A stretch of DNA of 64,000 nucleotides, taken from contig DCKD01000093.1 in NCBI GenBank assembly GCA_002320245.1, positions 7,708 to 71,707 on the forward strand. Reading direction: 5' to 3'. The DNA comes from Lachnospiraceae bacterium UBA1683 (GTDB taxonomy: Bacteria > Bacillota > Clostridia > Lachnospirales > Lachnospiraceae). Shown here piece by piece: positions 22,989 through 32,553 of this stretch (position 1 is the first letter of the stretch; each line of letters starts with the position of its first letter). The position numbers and the translations under genes are program-made. Under the pieces are notes generated by a model. The model worked only from the letters and a program-made list of their open reading frames with translations, was not told where the DNA came from and searched no databases.

Positions 22989-24395
22989 ATGAAAAAATTT
23001 ATGGATGAGGATTTCCTGTTATCAACGGAATCAGCAAAGAAATTGTATCATGAGTATGCAGAAGTAATGCCGGTGTTGGATTATCACTGTCATATCAATC
23101 CTCAGGAAATTTACGAAGACAGAAAATTTGAGAATATTACACAGGTCTGGCTTGGCGGAGACCATTACAAATGGCGTCAGATGCGTTCTAATGGAGTGGA
23201 TGAGCGTTACATTACCGGTGACGCGACTGACCGCGAGAAGTTCCAGAAATGGGCAGAGACGCTGGAGATGGCAATCGGAAATCCGCTGTATCACTGGAGT
23301 CATCTGGAACTGAAACGTTATTTTGGATATGAGGGAAATTTAAGCGGTGAGACGGCAGAGGAAGTTTGGAATCTTTGTAATGAAAAGCTGAGCCAGGATG
23401 ATATGACAGTCAGAAATCTGATTAAAAAATCAAATGTTACATTGATTTGTACGACAGACGATCCGGTGGATTCCCTGGAATGGCACAAAAAGATTGCCGA
23501 AGACGATACATTTGATGTACAGGTACTTCCGGCATGGAGACCGGATAAAGCAATGAATCTGGAGAAACCGGATTATGTAGAATATCTTGCAAAATTGAGC
23601 GAGGTAAGTAATGTTCAGATTCACAGTTTTGCGTCTTTGATTGAAGCGTTAAAGAACCGGATGGATTTCTTTGCAGAGAATGGATGCAGCGTTTCCGACC
23701 ATGGATTGGAATATGTAATGTATGTTCCGGCATCGAATGAAGAAATCGAGGTAATTTTTGCAAAGAGACTGGCGGGCGGGACAATAAGCCGCGAGGAAGA
23801 ACTGAAATTTAAGACAGCATATATGGTAGCGCTGGGAAAAGAATATAATAAGAAGAATTGGGTAATGCAGTTGCATTATGGAGTCAGAAGAGATAACAAC
23901 AGGCGTGTATTTGATGCACTGGGGCCGGATGCCGGAATCGACTGTATCAACAATTTCGCCCCATCTTCTGAGATGGCGGCTTACCTGAATGCACTGGCTA
24001 TTACAGACGAGCTTCCGAAGACTATTCTGTATTCACTGAATCCAATTGATAATGCGTCGATAGGAACCATCATTGGATGTTTCCAGGATTCATCGGCAGC
24101 CGGAAAGATTCAGCAGGGAAGTGCATGGTGGTTCAACGACCACAAGACAGGAATGACAGATCAGATGATTTCTTTGGCAAATTTAGGGCTGCTTGGCAAT
24201 TTCATCGGAATGCTGACAGATTCCAGAAGTTTCCTGTCCTACACAAGACATGAATATTTCAGAAGAATTATGTGTGTATTAATTGGCGGATGGGTAGAAA
24301 ACGGCGAATACCCGGCAGATTATAAGGCGCTGGAGAAAATCGTAAAAGGAATTTCCTATAATAATGCAGTAAAATATTTTGGGTTTGACTTATAA
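22989..24395 (+). CDS. uxaC: Uronate isomerase
   Basis: 468 residues. It converts D-glucuronate to D-fructuronate (and galacturonate to tagaturonate), the entry step for the uxuB and uxuA products. The metal-site motif DYHCHINPQEI (about residues 31-41) is characteristic. FENITQVWLGGDHYKWRQMR and CTTDDPVDSLEWH (about 156-168) also match the family, and SYTRHEYFRRIMCVLIGGWVE closes it. Start ATG with GGGTGA upstream. It is last in the uronate operon and is followed by a repeat cluster shared with the convergent regulator. Confidence 0.96.
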   Translation: MKKFMDEDFLLSTESAKKLYHEYAEVMPVLDYHCHINPQEIYEDRKFENITQVWLGGDHYKWRQMRSNGVDERYITGDATDREKFQKWAETLEMAIGNPLYHWSHLELKRYFGYEGNLSGETAEEVWNLCNEKLSQDDMTVRNLIKKSNVTLICTTDDPVDSLEWHKKIAEDDTFDVQVLPAWRPDKAMNLEKPDYVEYLAKLSEVSNVQIHSFASLIEALKNRMDFFAENGCSVSDHGLEYVMYVPASNEEIEVIFAKRLAGGTISREEELKFKTAYMVALGKEYNKKNWVMQLHYGVRRDNNRRVFDALGPDAGIDCINNFAPSSEMAAYLNALAITDELPKTILYSLNPIDNASIGTIIGCFQDSSAAGKIQQGSAWWFNDHKTGMTDQMISLANLGLLGNFIGMLTDSRSFLSYTRHEYFRRIMCVLIGGWVENGEYPADYKALEKIVKGISYNNAVKYFGFDL

Positions 24396-24507
24396 AAAGG
24401 GACACCCTTGCATTCAAAAAGGGACACCCTTGCATTCAAAAAGGGACACCCTTACATGCAAATGGGGACGTAGTAAATGTCGAATTTACTACGTCCCCAT
24501 TTGCATT
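24396..24507. repeat. Tandem GGGACACCC repeats plus a 23-bp hairpin (second palindromic family)
   Basis: Three direct copies of a 22-base unit (AAAAAGGGACACCCTTGCAT plus TC) are followed by a hairpin with an exact 22-bp stem: TGCAAATGGGGACGTAGT... at 24457-24478 with its complement at 24484-24505, loop GTCGA. Same family as 38121-38228. It lies between convergent genes and enters the 3' end of the response-regulator gene, whose last codons and stop (TAG) it supplies. Confidence 0.9.
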
Positions 24508-26000
24508 TGAATGTATTCTTTTGGCGAATAGCCGTAGAGTTTTTTGAATCTTTTGCTGAAATAGAATACATCGGAATACCCAACCATCTCGGCAATATCG
24601 GTAATCCGATAGTTTCCTTCTTTCATTAGTTTTACCGCGGCTTCCATACGTACCTGAATCAGGTACTGTATCACAGACTGATTATTTATCCGTTTGAAGA
24701 GTGTTCCCATGTAAGAGGCATTCAACTGAAAATGTTCTGCAAGCCGATTGACCGATAAATCGGGCTCAGAATAATGTTCCTTGATATAGGCGGTAATCCG
24801 GTTGTTGAAAATAACATCTGACGGAGGGCTTTCTGTACTTTCGATACATTTCAAACCATAAAAAGTAAGTGTGGATTCCAGATTGTCGAGGGAATATTCC
24901 TCGTCTATTGTCATTGAGATAAAATCCTGCATATTTCCGTCATTTGTAAAATTTTTCGGATAGTGGATATTATAGGTCAAAAACAGCTCTGTGATAAGCA
25001 GGTACATATAATTTACATTTTTTCTCTTCCTGATTTCGAAAAACAGTTCATGGATATAGCATTTTAGTTCTTCTTTATTTCTTGTATTAATCAGAGATAC
25101 CAGTTTCTGCCGTATTTTAGAAAAAGTTATATTCGAAGTCTCAGAGAAACTGGACTGATACTCCATGAGCAATTCGGATTTTTGTGAAAAAAAGCGGTGA
25201 TTCAGCAAGTGTAAGGCCTGTTTATAGGGTTCACGCCAATCATCCTGTACAAGAAAGATATTGCTCAGTGTGATAAAGGTAAAGCACGCTGCCTGATGAA
25301 TCTGTTGTTCCACAATGCTGCAGCGCTGGATAATGGTTTCTTTCATACGGGCGAGAAGCAGAATCGTATAAGAGTAATTGGACTCCCTGAAGTACTCACA
25401 TTCTACGTTCGGGGAATTTAGGATATCCATGATCCACTGAACCGGACAGTCGGTTTCATCATTTATAAAAATACCAATACAAAGACCATACCGCATATTC
25501 GAGAGGAATGGGTAAGCATCCAGTAAATCAGAGAAAGAAAGCTGCCCTGAAAGTGCCAGCGACAGAGTGGTTTGTTTCTCATGCCGGTAATGATTTTGGA
25601 GCTGGGTTTCACGCTGCTTTTCCTGGCAGATTTTTTTGGTGCAGTCCGTCAGTACGGAATACAAATCCTCTTTGTTGACCGGCTTAAGCAGATAGGCGAC
25701 GGCTCCGAACCTCATGGCGGAACGGGCATATTCAAACTCATGGAATCCCGAGAGAATTACAATTTTGATATGTGGATAATTCTGAAAAATAAACTGTGCT
25801 GTTTCTATCCCATTCATCTTCGCCATTTGAATATCCAGAAAGAGAATATCAACCGGGGATGTCTTTATGAGCTCCAGAATGTCACGGCCGTTTTCCCCCT
25901 CTCCCGCAAAGGTTAAATGTAATTCATCCCAGGGGATGATTTTTTTCAGCCGCTGCCGGATAAAGTATTCGTCATCGGCAATTGCTACATATAAATTCAT
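24489..26000 (-). CDS. YesN-type response regulator (receiver plus AraC domain)
   Basis: 503 residues. Receiver domain at about 1-122 (AIADDEYFIRQRL; Asp in PVDILFLDIQMAKMNGIE; ILSGFHEFEYA; YLLKPVNKED), a long middle region, and a C-terminal AraC helix-turn-helix pair (VNRLAEHFQLNASYMGTLFK; ITDIAEMVGYSDVFYFSKRFKKLYGYSPKEY). Its start codon overlaps the stop of the kinase gene (TAATG), so the two are co-translated. They are divergent from the fucosidase/ABC operon, which they probably activate when the kinase senses an extracellular sugar. The final residues QMQMGT and the stop come from the inserted repeat. Confidence 0.94.
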   Translation of the reverse strand: MNLYVAIADDEYFIRQRLKKIIPWDELHLTFAGEGENGRDILELIKTSPVDILFLDIQMAKMNGIETAQFIFQNYPHIKIVILSGFHEFEYARSAMRFGAVAYLLKPVNKEDLYSVLTDCTKKICQEKQRETQLQNHYRHEKQTTLSLALSGQLSFSDLLDAYPFLSNMRYGLCIGIFINDETDCPVQWIMDILNSPNVECEYFRESNYSYTILLLARMKETIIQRCSIVEQQIHQAACFTFITLSNIFLVQDDWREPYKQALHLLNHRFFSQKSELLMEYQSSFSETSNITFSKIRQKLVSLINTRNKEELKCYIHELFFEIRKRKNVNYMYLLITELFLTYNIHYPKNFTNDGNMQDFISMTIDEEYSLDNLESTLTFYGLKCIESTESPPSDVIFNNRITAYIKEHYSEPDLSVNRLAEHFQLNASYMGTLFKRINNQSVIQYLIQVRMEAAVKLMKEGNYRITDIAEMVGYSDVFYFSKRFKKLYGYSPKEYIQMQMGT

Positions 26001-27724
26001 TATTCCATCCTCCTTTCAGGAATTGTAATTGTTGTGATACATCCTCCGGTCTCACGGTTCCTAATCTGCAGCCCGTAGTCTGCACCGTAGTAGAGCTGAA
26101 TCCGCTTATTCGTACTTTTGATTCCAAAATGGGAATTTTCGGTCTGTCCGATTTGTTCCAAATCCTGTTCGGCGATACCGGTTCCGTTGTCTGCCACCGT
26201 AATATGGATTCTGTCATTTTCGTGAGACACATTTATTTCAAGATGCCCCATTTCACTGATTTCTTTAATGCCATGCTGGATACTGTTTTCCACAATCGGC
26301 TGAAGCAGTAATTTGATACATTCGCAGGATTCCAGCCCCTTTTCACAGTTGATGGAAAAGTCGAATTTACCGAAGTTGCGTATCTGCATAATCTGAAGAT
26401 ATGAGCGGGTGATTTCCAGTTCGTCCCGGACGGTAATATAGAATTTTCCATTGTTCAGCGTATTCCGATAAAAATTGGAAAGATTCATTACCATGTCAAT
26501 CAGTGTTTCCTGTTCCCCGATTTCTGCAAGAGCGCAGATGTTATCAAGCGTATTATAAAGAAAATGCGGATTGATTTGCTGGTGGAGCAGAGACAGGGTA
26601 ATCTTGTTTTTCTCTTTCTGGTTCTCTACAAGTTCATTTTTTAGTTTTTCCTGAGCCATCAGCATACTGTTAAATGTAGTAAACAGGGTGCGCATTTCTA
26701 AATCAGGCGGAATAACGGATTCCGGCAATGGTTTCCAGATACCTTCTTTGATTGTCTGCGTGTGTCTGATTAATGTTTGAAGCGGAGAGGTAATCGTGCG
26801 GGCGAGCACGTATGCCACCCGTCCGTTCATGCCGACAAGAAATATGCCAACGCCGATACAGATGCAAAAAGTAACGATGATGGAATATAAAAACGGAATA
26901 GTCTGCACACGGTTCACGATGTACCAGTCAAGTTTCGGAAAATAACTGCTGAAAATCACCGCCTTTGGGGTAAAGGAACTCGAAAACTCTTTTTTTGTGT
27001 CCATTGTCCCAAACTCTTTAAAGGGATGGCGGATACTCCCATAATTTAAGGTACTTTCGACAATCCCCCGGCTATTCACCAGAAAAAAGGAACTTTGCTC
27101 GGTAGTCTGAGAGGAGTAAATGGAGGCTATGGATGATTCCGGAATAGAGATTTCCAGATATCCCAGTTTCTCGCCTGTTGAATAACTGAAAAAGGGACGG
27201 AACAAAGACAATGTATGGATTTTTTGTTTCCTGTCTGTGCGGGAGGTCTGCATCGTCGGCAGCCAGGTGCCGTTTACATTTTCGATGGAATCCGGCGCGT
27301 CGGTATCTGACGGATACATTGCAGTTGAAAACAGGGGCTTTTTGTCCACACCGTACAGAGTCACCTGATGGATATAGCTTGTCGATTGGATAATGTGTGA
27401 AAGCTCATTGGTAACTTCCTGTTTCACCCTTTCAATATCCCAGTTGCCGGTATCATGATATTTGTACGCGGTATGCGCATTCTGGATAGCCGGAGCAGAT
27501 ATAATTGTCCGGGAAAAATTGTCCGCAGAGGTCAGGAAAAAGTCCAATTGCCCGGAGATATAATCCAACTGTTTTTGTGCGGAATGAGTCTCTTGTTTCA
27601 GGTAATTGCTGAAAAGCAGGATATTCATAAATAGCAGCATGACAGCGATGACAATTATGGAATTGATAAGCATGGCATAAAAAAATTTGTCCTGTATGGA
27701 CAGCTTTTTAAAGTTCTTTTTCAT
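26000..27724 (-). CDS. YesM-type sensor histidine kinase
   Basis: 574 residues. A first membrane helix (about 15-38) and a second one (about 275-300, VTFCICIGVGIFLVGMNG) enclose an extracellular sensor domain. Then come a HAMP-like linker, the His-kinase box QINPHFLYNTLDNICAL with the phospho-accepting His, and the ATPase domain (QPIVENSIQHGI N-box, ADNGTGIAEQDL, FGIKSTNKRIQLYYG). It phosphorylates the adjacent YesN-type regulator. It is the intact counterpart of the truncated kinase at 5401-6084. Start ATG with GGAGGG upstream. Its ligand is probably a host- or diet-derived glycan, given the target operon. Confidence 0.94.
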   Translation of the reverse strand: MKKNFKKLSIQDKFFYAMLINSIIVIAVMLLFMNILLFSNYLKQETHSAQKQLDYISGQLDFFLTSADNFSRTIISAPAIQNAHTAYKYHDTGNWDIERVKQEVTNELSHIIQSTSYIHQVTLYGVDKKPLFSTAMYPSDTDAPDSIENVNGTWLPTMQTSRTDRKQKIHTLSLFRPFFSYSTGEKLGYLEISIPESSIASIYSSQTTEQSSFFLVNSRGIVESTLNYGSIRHPFKEFGTMDTKKEFSSSFTPKAVIFSSYFPKLDWYIVNRVQTIPFLYSIIVTFCICIGVGIFLVGMNGRVAYVLARTITSPLQTLIRHTQTIKEGIWKPLPESVIPPDLEMRTLFTTFNSMLMAQEKLKNELVENQKEKNKITLSLLHQQINPHFLYNTLDNICALAEIGEQETLIDMVMNLSNFYRNTLNNGKFYITVRDELEITRSYLQIMQIRNFGKFDFSINCEKGLESCECIKLLLQPIVENSIQHGIKEISEMGHLEINVSHENDRIHITVADNGTGIAEQDLEQIGQTENSHFGIKSTNKRIQLYYGADYGLQIRNRETGGCITTITIPERRME

Positions 27725-27931
27725 CTTCCCTCCGTATGTAACCCTTTAGTTTTCCTTAAGTATAACACGAACAGTATACCAAATGTTATGTATAAATTCT
27801 AGATAATGGGACGAAATATAGACGGGTTTCAGAAATCAGCGGAAATACATAGAAAATGCAAAGAGGCATTGTTATAATCGAAACACAGCGGTAAAAAGTC
27901 CGTAATTTATTTGACCAGAAGGAGAAGAAAA
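27725..27931. promoter_or_regulatory. Divergent control region between sensor kinase and fucosidase operon
   Basis: The region contains a TATAAT at 27873-27878, preceded by no good -35, about 55 bases before the fucosidase gene. This fits a promoter that needs an activator such as the neighbouring AraC-type regulator. On the other strand TATACT-like boxes lie near 27760-27780. No operator repeat could be assigned. Confidence 0.45.
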
Positions 27932-29248
27932 ATGGAAAACCAGATAGTAAAAGAACGTACAGAGCGCACAAAATGGTACAATGATGCAAGATTTGGAATG
28001 TTTATCCACTGGGGATTATATGCAATTCCGGCGCGGGGAGAATGGGTGAGAAGCAACGAGAGAATGCCGAAAGAAGAGTATGATGTTTTTATGGATGAAT
28101 TCTATGCGGAAAATTATAACCCAAAGGAATGGGCGAAATTAGCAAAAAAAGCGGGAATGAAATATGCGGTATTAACGGCAAAACACCATGACGGATTTTG
28201 TCTGTATGATTCCCGGTATACAGATTTCAAATCTACCAATGCACCGTGTAAGCGGGATTTGGTGCGGGAGTTCTTAGATGCATTCAGGGAAGAAGGAATC
28301 AAAGTAGGCCTGTATTTTTCTATTATAGATTGGAGAAGAGAGGATTATCCCCACTATGGGGACATGTTCCATCCAATGAGAGACAACGAGGCATACAAGG
28401 GGATGGAGCATGATTTTGACGGATATTTGACCTACATGCACAATCAGGTGAGAGAACTGCTGACTAATTACGGACATCTGGATTTGATGTGGTTCGATTT
28501 TTCCTACGGTCCGATGAATTGCGAAAAATGGAAAGCTTCTGAGCTGATAAAAATGGTCCGGGAGATACAGCCGCATATTATCATTGATAACCGTCTGGAA
28601 GGAAGTGCAGAAAATGCCGGCTCCATCCGTACTTTGAACCCGACAGCCTATTCCGGGGATTTTGCATCTCCTGAGCAGATGATTCCGCCGCAGGGAATCC
28701 GCGATGCGGGCGGAAATCCCATTCCGTGGGAGGCCTGTATTACACTGAATAACCACTGGGGATATCATGCACATGACAAACATTACAAATCCGCAAAGAT
28801 GATAATCCATACCCTTGTGGAATGCGTAAGCAAAAACGGAAATCTGATTCTGAATGTCGGACCCGATGCAACCGGAAGGATTCCGAGAGAATCAGTTGAG
28901 ATTCTGACTGAGGTTGGCGAATGGATGGAGGAAAACGGAAGAAGTATTTACGGATGTGGCATTTCGGAATTTCCAAAGCCGGAATGGGGAAGATTTACCC
29001 AAAACGGAAACAAGCTATATGCGCATGTTATGGAAGAACAGGTCGGCGCAATCTGTCTGCCGGAAATGGCAGGGAAAGCGGACCGGTTACGGTTGCTCAA
29101 GGATAAATCAGAGGTGAAGGAAACCCATTTCTGGAATTTGAAAGAATATCAGGAAAACGCATTCTTTTTCTTTGACTCTGGTGCTTCCGATTGCTATCCG
29201 CTTCCTGATGAACGGGATACAGTTGTAGAAATTCTGTTAAAAGAATAA
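27932..29248 (+). CDS. GH29 alpha-L-fucosidase, cytoplasmic
   Basis: 438 residues. The ATG at 27932 follows AGAAGGAGAAG; the frame upstream is only basic filler. GH29 signatures: WYNDARFGMFIHWGLYA, YAVLTAKHHDGFCLYDS, and DLMWFDFSYG, whose Asp (about 188) is the expected nucleophile. A C-terminal beta-sandwich part follows. There is no signal peptide, so it acts on imported oligosaccharide. It is first in an operon with a solute-binding protein, two permeases and peptidase-like genes, and divergent from the YesM/YesN pair. GH29 retains configuration and removes alpha-linked L-fucose, for example from N-glycan cores, mucin or milk glycans; linkage is not predictable. Confidence 0.93.
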   Translation: MENQIVKERTERTKWYNDARFGMFIHWGLYAIPARGEWVRSNERMPKEEYDVFMDEFYAENYNPKEWAKLAKKAGMKYAVLTAKHHDGFCLYDSRYTDFKSTNAPCKRDLVREFLDAFREEGIKVGLYFSIIDWRREDYPHYGDMFHPMRDNEAYKGMEHDFDGYLTYMHNQVRELLTNYGHLDLMWFDFSYGPMNCEKWKASELIKMVREIQPHIIIDNRLEGSAENAGSIRTLNPTAYSGDFASPEQMIPPQGIRDAGGNPIPWEACITLNNHWGYHAHDKHYKSAKMIIHTLVECVSKNGNLILNVGPDATGRIPRESVEILTEVGEWMEENGRSIYGCGISEFPKPEWGRFTQNGNKLYAHVMEEQVGAICLPEMAGKADRLRLLKDKSEVKETHFWNLKEYQENAFFFFDSGASDCYPLPDERDTVVEILLKE

Positions 29249-29363
29249 ATCTATATATAAAAAACACAAAAAAGAAGAAAAAGTCCATTCATTATTTGTG
29301 CAGTTTCAAGTATACTGCATCCATCAAGAAAACCCACAGAGGATGAAGAAAAGGAGAAAAAGT

Positions 29364-30677
29364 ATGAAAAAGCGATGGAAGAGAATTCTTGCCGTAGCAC
29401 TTGCCTGTACAACGATTGCAGGACTTGCGGCAGGATGCGGAAGCAACGAAAAAGAAAGCGATAAAATCAAAATCCGCTTATTAACAAGAATGGCAGGTAC
29501 ATCCCCGCAGGTTCAGATTTATAAGGATATTCTGGATGAATTTCAGGAAAAACATCCGGAAGTGGAAATTGTGGATGACTCTCAGGGGGATGACGGCTCC
29601 TTTAATAACATTTTGAAAACAGATATGTCATCAGGAACGATGGCAAATATCTTCCGTATTCAGGGTGTTGCGAACTTAGAGAAATATATCGACGAAGGCT
29701 ATCTGTTAGATTTTTCACCATATCTGGAAGAGGATGCAGAATGGGGCGGCGGATTTACGGAAGGTTCATTGAACTACTACAAAGTTCCGGGGAAAGACGG
29801 AATCTATGGAATCCCTTGTGAGTCCGGTCTGATAGGAGTGTACTACAATGAAAGAATCTTCAAAGAATGTGGGATTGATAAATTTCCTGAGACTTGGACG
29901 GAATTTTTAGATGCCATTGATAAGATTAATGCGAAGGATTACACTCCGATTGCAATGGGAGCAAAGACTTCTTACATGGCAGGCCATCTTCATGATTTGA
30001 TTTTCTACAGATGGATGGGAACCGAGGCGGCAAAACTGCTTGGAAACAGAGAATTAAAATGGACAGACAGTGATGTTGTACAGACACTGGAATTCGTAAA
30101 AGAGTTAAATGACAGACATGCATTTACAGATGGTGTTGTAGGTCTGAGCGATGACATTGTAAAAGCAGATTTCCAGAACGGAAAAGCCGCAATGATGATT
30201 ACCGGACCATGGAATATCACAAGCTTCAAAAATCCTGATGAGTGTCCGGAGGCAGAGAATATCCAACTGGCAAAATTCCCTTATTTCGAGGAAAAACCAG
30301 AATTCAAAAATGAGGATATGCAGGTGATTTCACCATACATGGTAAACGGCAAATTGGAAGGCAAAGAGCTGGAGTTAACGCTGGAACTGGTGAAAATGCT
30401 GACAAATAAAGAGGCGGCAGAAAGATTTGCAAACGAAACTTCACAGTTAATTCCGAGGACTGATATTGAAGTGGATGAGACAAAGGTGGATCCATTGTTT
30501 ACAAAAAATGTAGAGCTGTGTGCAGAGTCTACAGGAGTGGCCGTAGACGTGTTTGATTTTGACCCGCTGGCTTCCATGCAGGACAGAACGAGAAACTCGA
30601 TTGTAAGCATGTTTACAGGCACATCCGCAGAGGATGCCGCAAAAGAGATTCAGGCAGAAGTTGATAAAGGGGAATGA
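29364..30677 (+). CDS. Sugar ABC transporter substrate-binding lipoprotein
   Basis: 437 residues. ATG 29364 is selected for AAAAGGAGAAA upstream and for the resulting lipoprotein signal: KKRWKRI, hydrophobic core and lipobox LAAGC with Cys25. The mature protein is a CUT1 binding protein (IRLLTRMAGTSPQVQIYKDI; YGIPCESGLIGVYYNERIF). It lies between the fucosidase and two permeases, so its ligand is likely a fucose-containing oligosaccharide or glyco-conjugate. That assignment is contextual. A hairpin follows the stop codon. Confidence 0.92.
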   Translation: MKKRWKRILAVALACTTIAGLAAGCGSNEKESDKIKIRLLTRMAGTSPQVQIYKDILDEFQEKHPEVEIVDDSQGDDGSFNNILKTDMSSGTMANIFRIQGVANLEKYIDEGYLLDFSPYLEEDAEWGGGFTEGSLNYYKVPGKDGIYGIPCESGLIGVYYNERIFKECGIDKFPETWTEFLDAIDKINAKDYTPIAMGAKTSYMAGHLHDLIFYRWMGTEAAKLLGNRELKWTDSDVVQTLEFVKELNDRHAFTDGVVGLSDDIVKADFQNGKAAMMITGPWNITSFKNPDECPEAENIQLAKFPYFEEKPEFKNEDMQVISPYMVNGKLEGKELELTLELVKMLTNKEAAERFANETSQLIPRTDIEVDETKVDPLFTKNVELCAESTGVAVDVFDFDPLASMQDRTRNSIVSMFTGTSAEDAAKEIQAEVDKGE

Positions 30678-30685
30678 TATGCAAA

Positions 30686-30715
30686 GCAGCTTTCGGAAGA
30701 ATTTTCGAAAGCTGC
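30686..30715 (+). promoter_or_regulatory. mRNA hairpin after the binding-protein gene
   Basis: GCAGCTTTCG (30686-30695) and CGAAAGCTGC (30706-30715) form a perfect 10-bp stem with a 10-base loop and no T-run. It parallels the hairpin at 2731-2770 in the other sugar operon and probably sets binding-protein excess over permease. Confidence 0.65.
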
Positions 30716-30747
30716 AATTACTTTAAAGATATGAGGAGGTACACACC

Positions 30748-31632
30748 ATGAAAATACGAAGCAGCAAAGCAAAATGGATAGCCGTGTGTTTTGTTTTGCC
30801 GGCACTGATTATTTATACCGTTTTTCAGATTATCCCGCTGATTGGGGCGTTCTATTTCTCCCTTTCCGACTGGAACGGACTTGCCGGCTCACCGATTACA
30901 TTTGTAGGTCTGGATAATTTCAAACGAATATTTGAAGATGCAGGGTTTATCTTATCACTCAAAAATATGGCGAAAATGGTAATCCTAAGCGTACTTTTCC
31001 ATACACCGATTGCCTTGCTTATGGCAGTTGCGATTCAGGGGAAGACGAAAGGAGCCAAATTTTTCAAAGCGGTTTACTTTGTGCCGACGGTATTCCCATT
31101 GACTGCGGTAGGTCTGTTGTGGTATTTCATTTTCATGCCGAATGGCTCCCTGAATACAATCCTGACCAATATTGGACTGGAAAAACTTGCGGTTCCGTGG
31201 CTGGTAGAAAATGCAACTGCCATGAATACGATTATTTTTGTAAATATCTGGGCAGGAGTCGGTTACTATATGGTAATTCTGCTTGCCGGTCTGACCACCA
31301 TTTCAACAGATGTATATGAAGCGGCAGCGATTGACGGCGCAACACCGGTAAAACGCTTTTTCTACATCACCGTTCCGCTGCTGAAACCGATTATTAAAAT
31401 GTGTATTTTAATGGACATTATCGGTTCGGTGAAAGTTTTCGATTTGGTGTTTGTTATGACAGAGGGAGGACCAAACGGTCTGACAAATCTGCCGACAACA
31501 TTGATGTATCAGGAAGCGTTTAAGTATGACCATTATGGAGTCGGAAGTGCGATAGGTATCATTATCCTGCTTATTTGTCTGGCGGGAACGATTTTAAGTG
31601 AAGTCGTAACATCAAAGAAAGAAGAGTCATAA
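30748..31632 (+). CDS. Sugar ABC transporter permease (MalF/UgpA type)
   Basis: 294 residues with six hydrophobic segments and the EAA loop EAAAIDGATPVKRFFYITVP, followed by LLKPIIKMCI. Start ATG with GAGGAGG. It pairs with the next gene product, 11 bases downstream. As in the first sugar operon, no ATPase gene is present, so a shared MsmK-type ATPase is expected. Confidence 0.93.
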   Translation: MKIRSSKAKWIAVCFVLPALIIYTVFQIIPLIGAFYFSLSDWNGLAGSPITFVGLDNFKRIFEDAGFILSLKNMAKMVILSVLFHTPIALLMAVAIQGKTKGAKFFKAVYFVPTVFPLTAVGLLWYFIFMPNGSLNTILTNIGLEKLAVPWLVENATAMNTIIFVNIWAGVGYYMVILLAGLTTISTDVYEAAAIDGATPVKRFFYITVPLLKPIIKMCILMDIIGSVKVFDLVFVMTEGGPNGLTNLPTTLMYQEAFKYDHYGVGSAIGIIILLICLAGTILSEVVTSKKEES

Positions 31633-31643
31633 GGAGGAAGAAC

Positions 31644-32477
31644 ATGAAAAAGAACAAAATAACACCCCTCTCTGTTTTAAAATATCTGTTTCTGATTTTG
31701 ATGGCGGCAATGTTTATTATGCCTTTGTTGTTTACGTTATTGTCATCGGTCAAGGATAACAGAGAAATATTTTCCAATCCGTTTGGGCTGCCGGAGGTAT
31801 TCCGGTTTGACAATTATGTGACGGCGTGGCAGGATGCAAATATGAGCCAGTATTTCCTGAACAGTATTCTGATTTCTTTGGCTACAATCGTATTGCTGGC
31901 ACTGTTTTGCTCGATGGCAGCATTTATCATTTCACGCTTCGAGTTTAAGGCAAGCAAATGGGTTATGGTATTTTTCCTGATAGGTATGATGGTGCCGATG
32001 CATACAATCCTTGTACCTGTCGCATATATTATCGGAATGTTCAACCTGAAGAATAATCTTGTTGTACTGGTATTATTATATGTAGCATTTAATATCCCGT
32101 TTAGTGTGATGGTCCTTGCTAATTTTATGAAAGGAATCAGTAAGTCGCTGGAAGAAGCCGCGATTATTGACGGCGCAAGCTATTTCCGAATCTACTGGAA
32201 TGTGGCGCTGCCGCTGACCGTTCCGGCAATTTCTACTATTTCCATCTTCAACTTTCTTGGAGCATGGAACAACGTACTATTCCCGCTGCTGTTCATCAAT
32301 GACCAGAAATTAAAGCCGATTTCACTTGGGCTGTTAAACTTCAACGGAGAAAGGGGCTCCCAATACGGGCCGCTGATGGCGGCAATTGCAATTACCGTGT
32401 TTATTCCGCTTGTTATCTACCTGCTATTCCAGGAGAAAGTAGAAGGCGGGCTTGCCGCAGGCGCAGTAAAAGAATAA
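31644..32477 (+). CDS. Sugar ABC transporter permease (MalG type)
   Basis: 277 residues, six hydrophobic segments, EAA loop EAAIIDGASYFRIYWNVALP and the MalG-like C-terminus FQEKVEGGLAAGAVKE. Start has AAGGAGGAAG. Partner of the preceding permease. Confidence 0.93.
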   Translation: MKKNKITPLSVLKYLFLILMAAMFIMPLLFTLLSSVKDNREIFSNPFGLPEVFRFDNYVTAWQDANMSQYFLNSILISLATIVLLALFCSMAAFIISRFEFKASKWVMVFFLIGMMVPMHTILVPVAYIIGMFNLKNNLVVLVLLYVAFNIPFSVMVLANFMKGISKSLEEAAIIDGASYFRIYWNVALPLTVPAISTISIFNFLGAWNNVLFPLLFINDQKLKPISLGLLNFNGERGSQYGPLMAAIAITVFIPLVIYLLFQEKVEGGLAAGAVKE

Positions 32478-32495
32478 TATGAAATAATAAGAAGA

Positions 32496-32528
32496 GCTCT
32501 CATCTTTGACAGGCACAGGGATGAGGGC
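32496..32528 (+). promoter_or_regulatory. Hairpin between transporter and peptidase genes
   Basis: GCTCTCATC (32496-32504) with GATGAGGGC (32520-32528), 9 bp with one G-U pair. No T-run follows on the plus strand, so it is more likely a partial attenuator than a full terminator. Confidence 0.5.
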
Positions 32529-32553
32529 TTAAAAAATAGAAAGAGGCAAAACG

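Noticed and set aside
24396..24461. Three 22-base direct repeats resembling a CRISPR array
   Set aside because: The units are contiguous without unique spacers and belong to the GGGACACCC repeat family. No cas genes are nearby.
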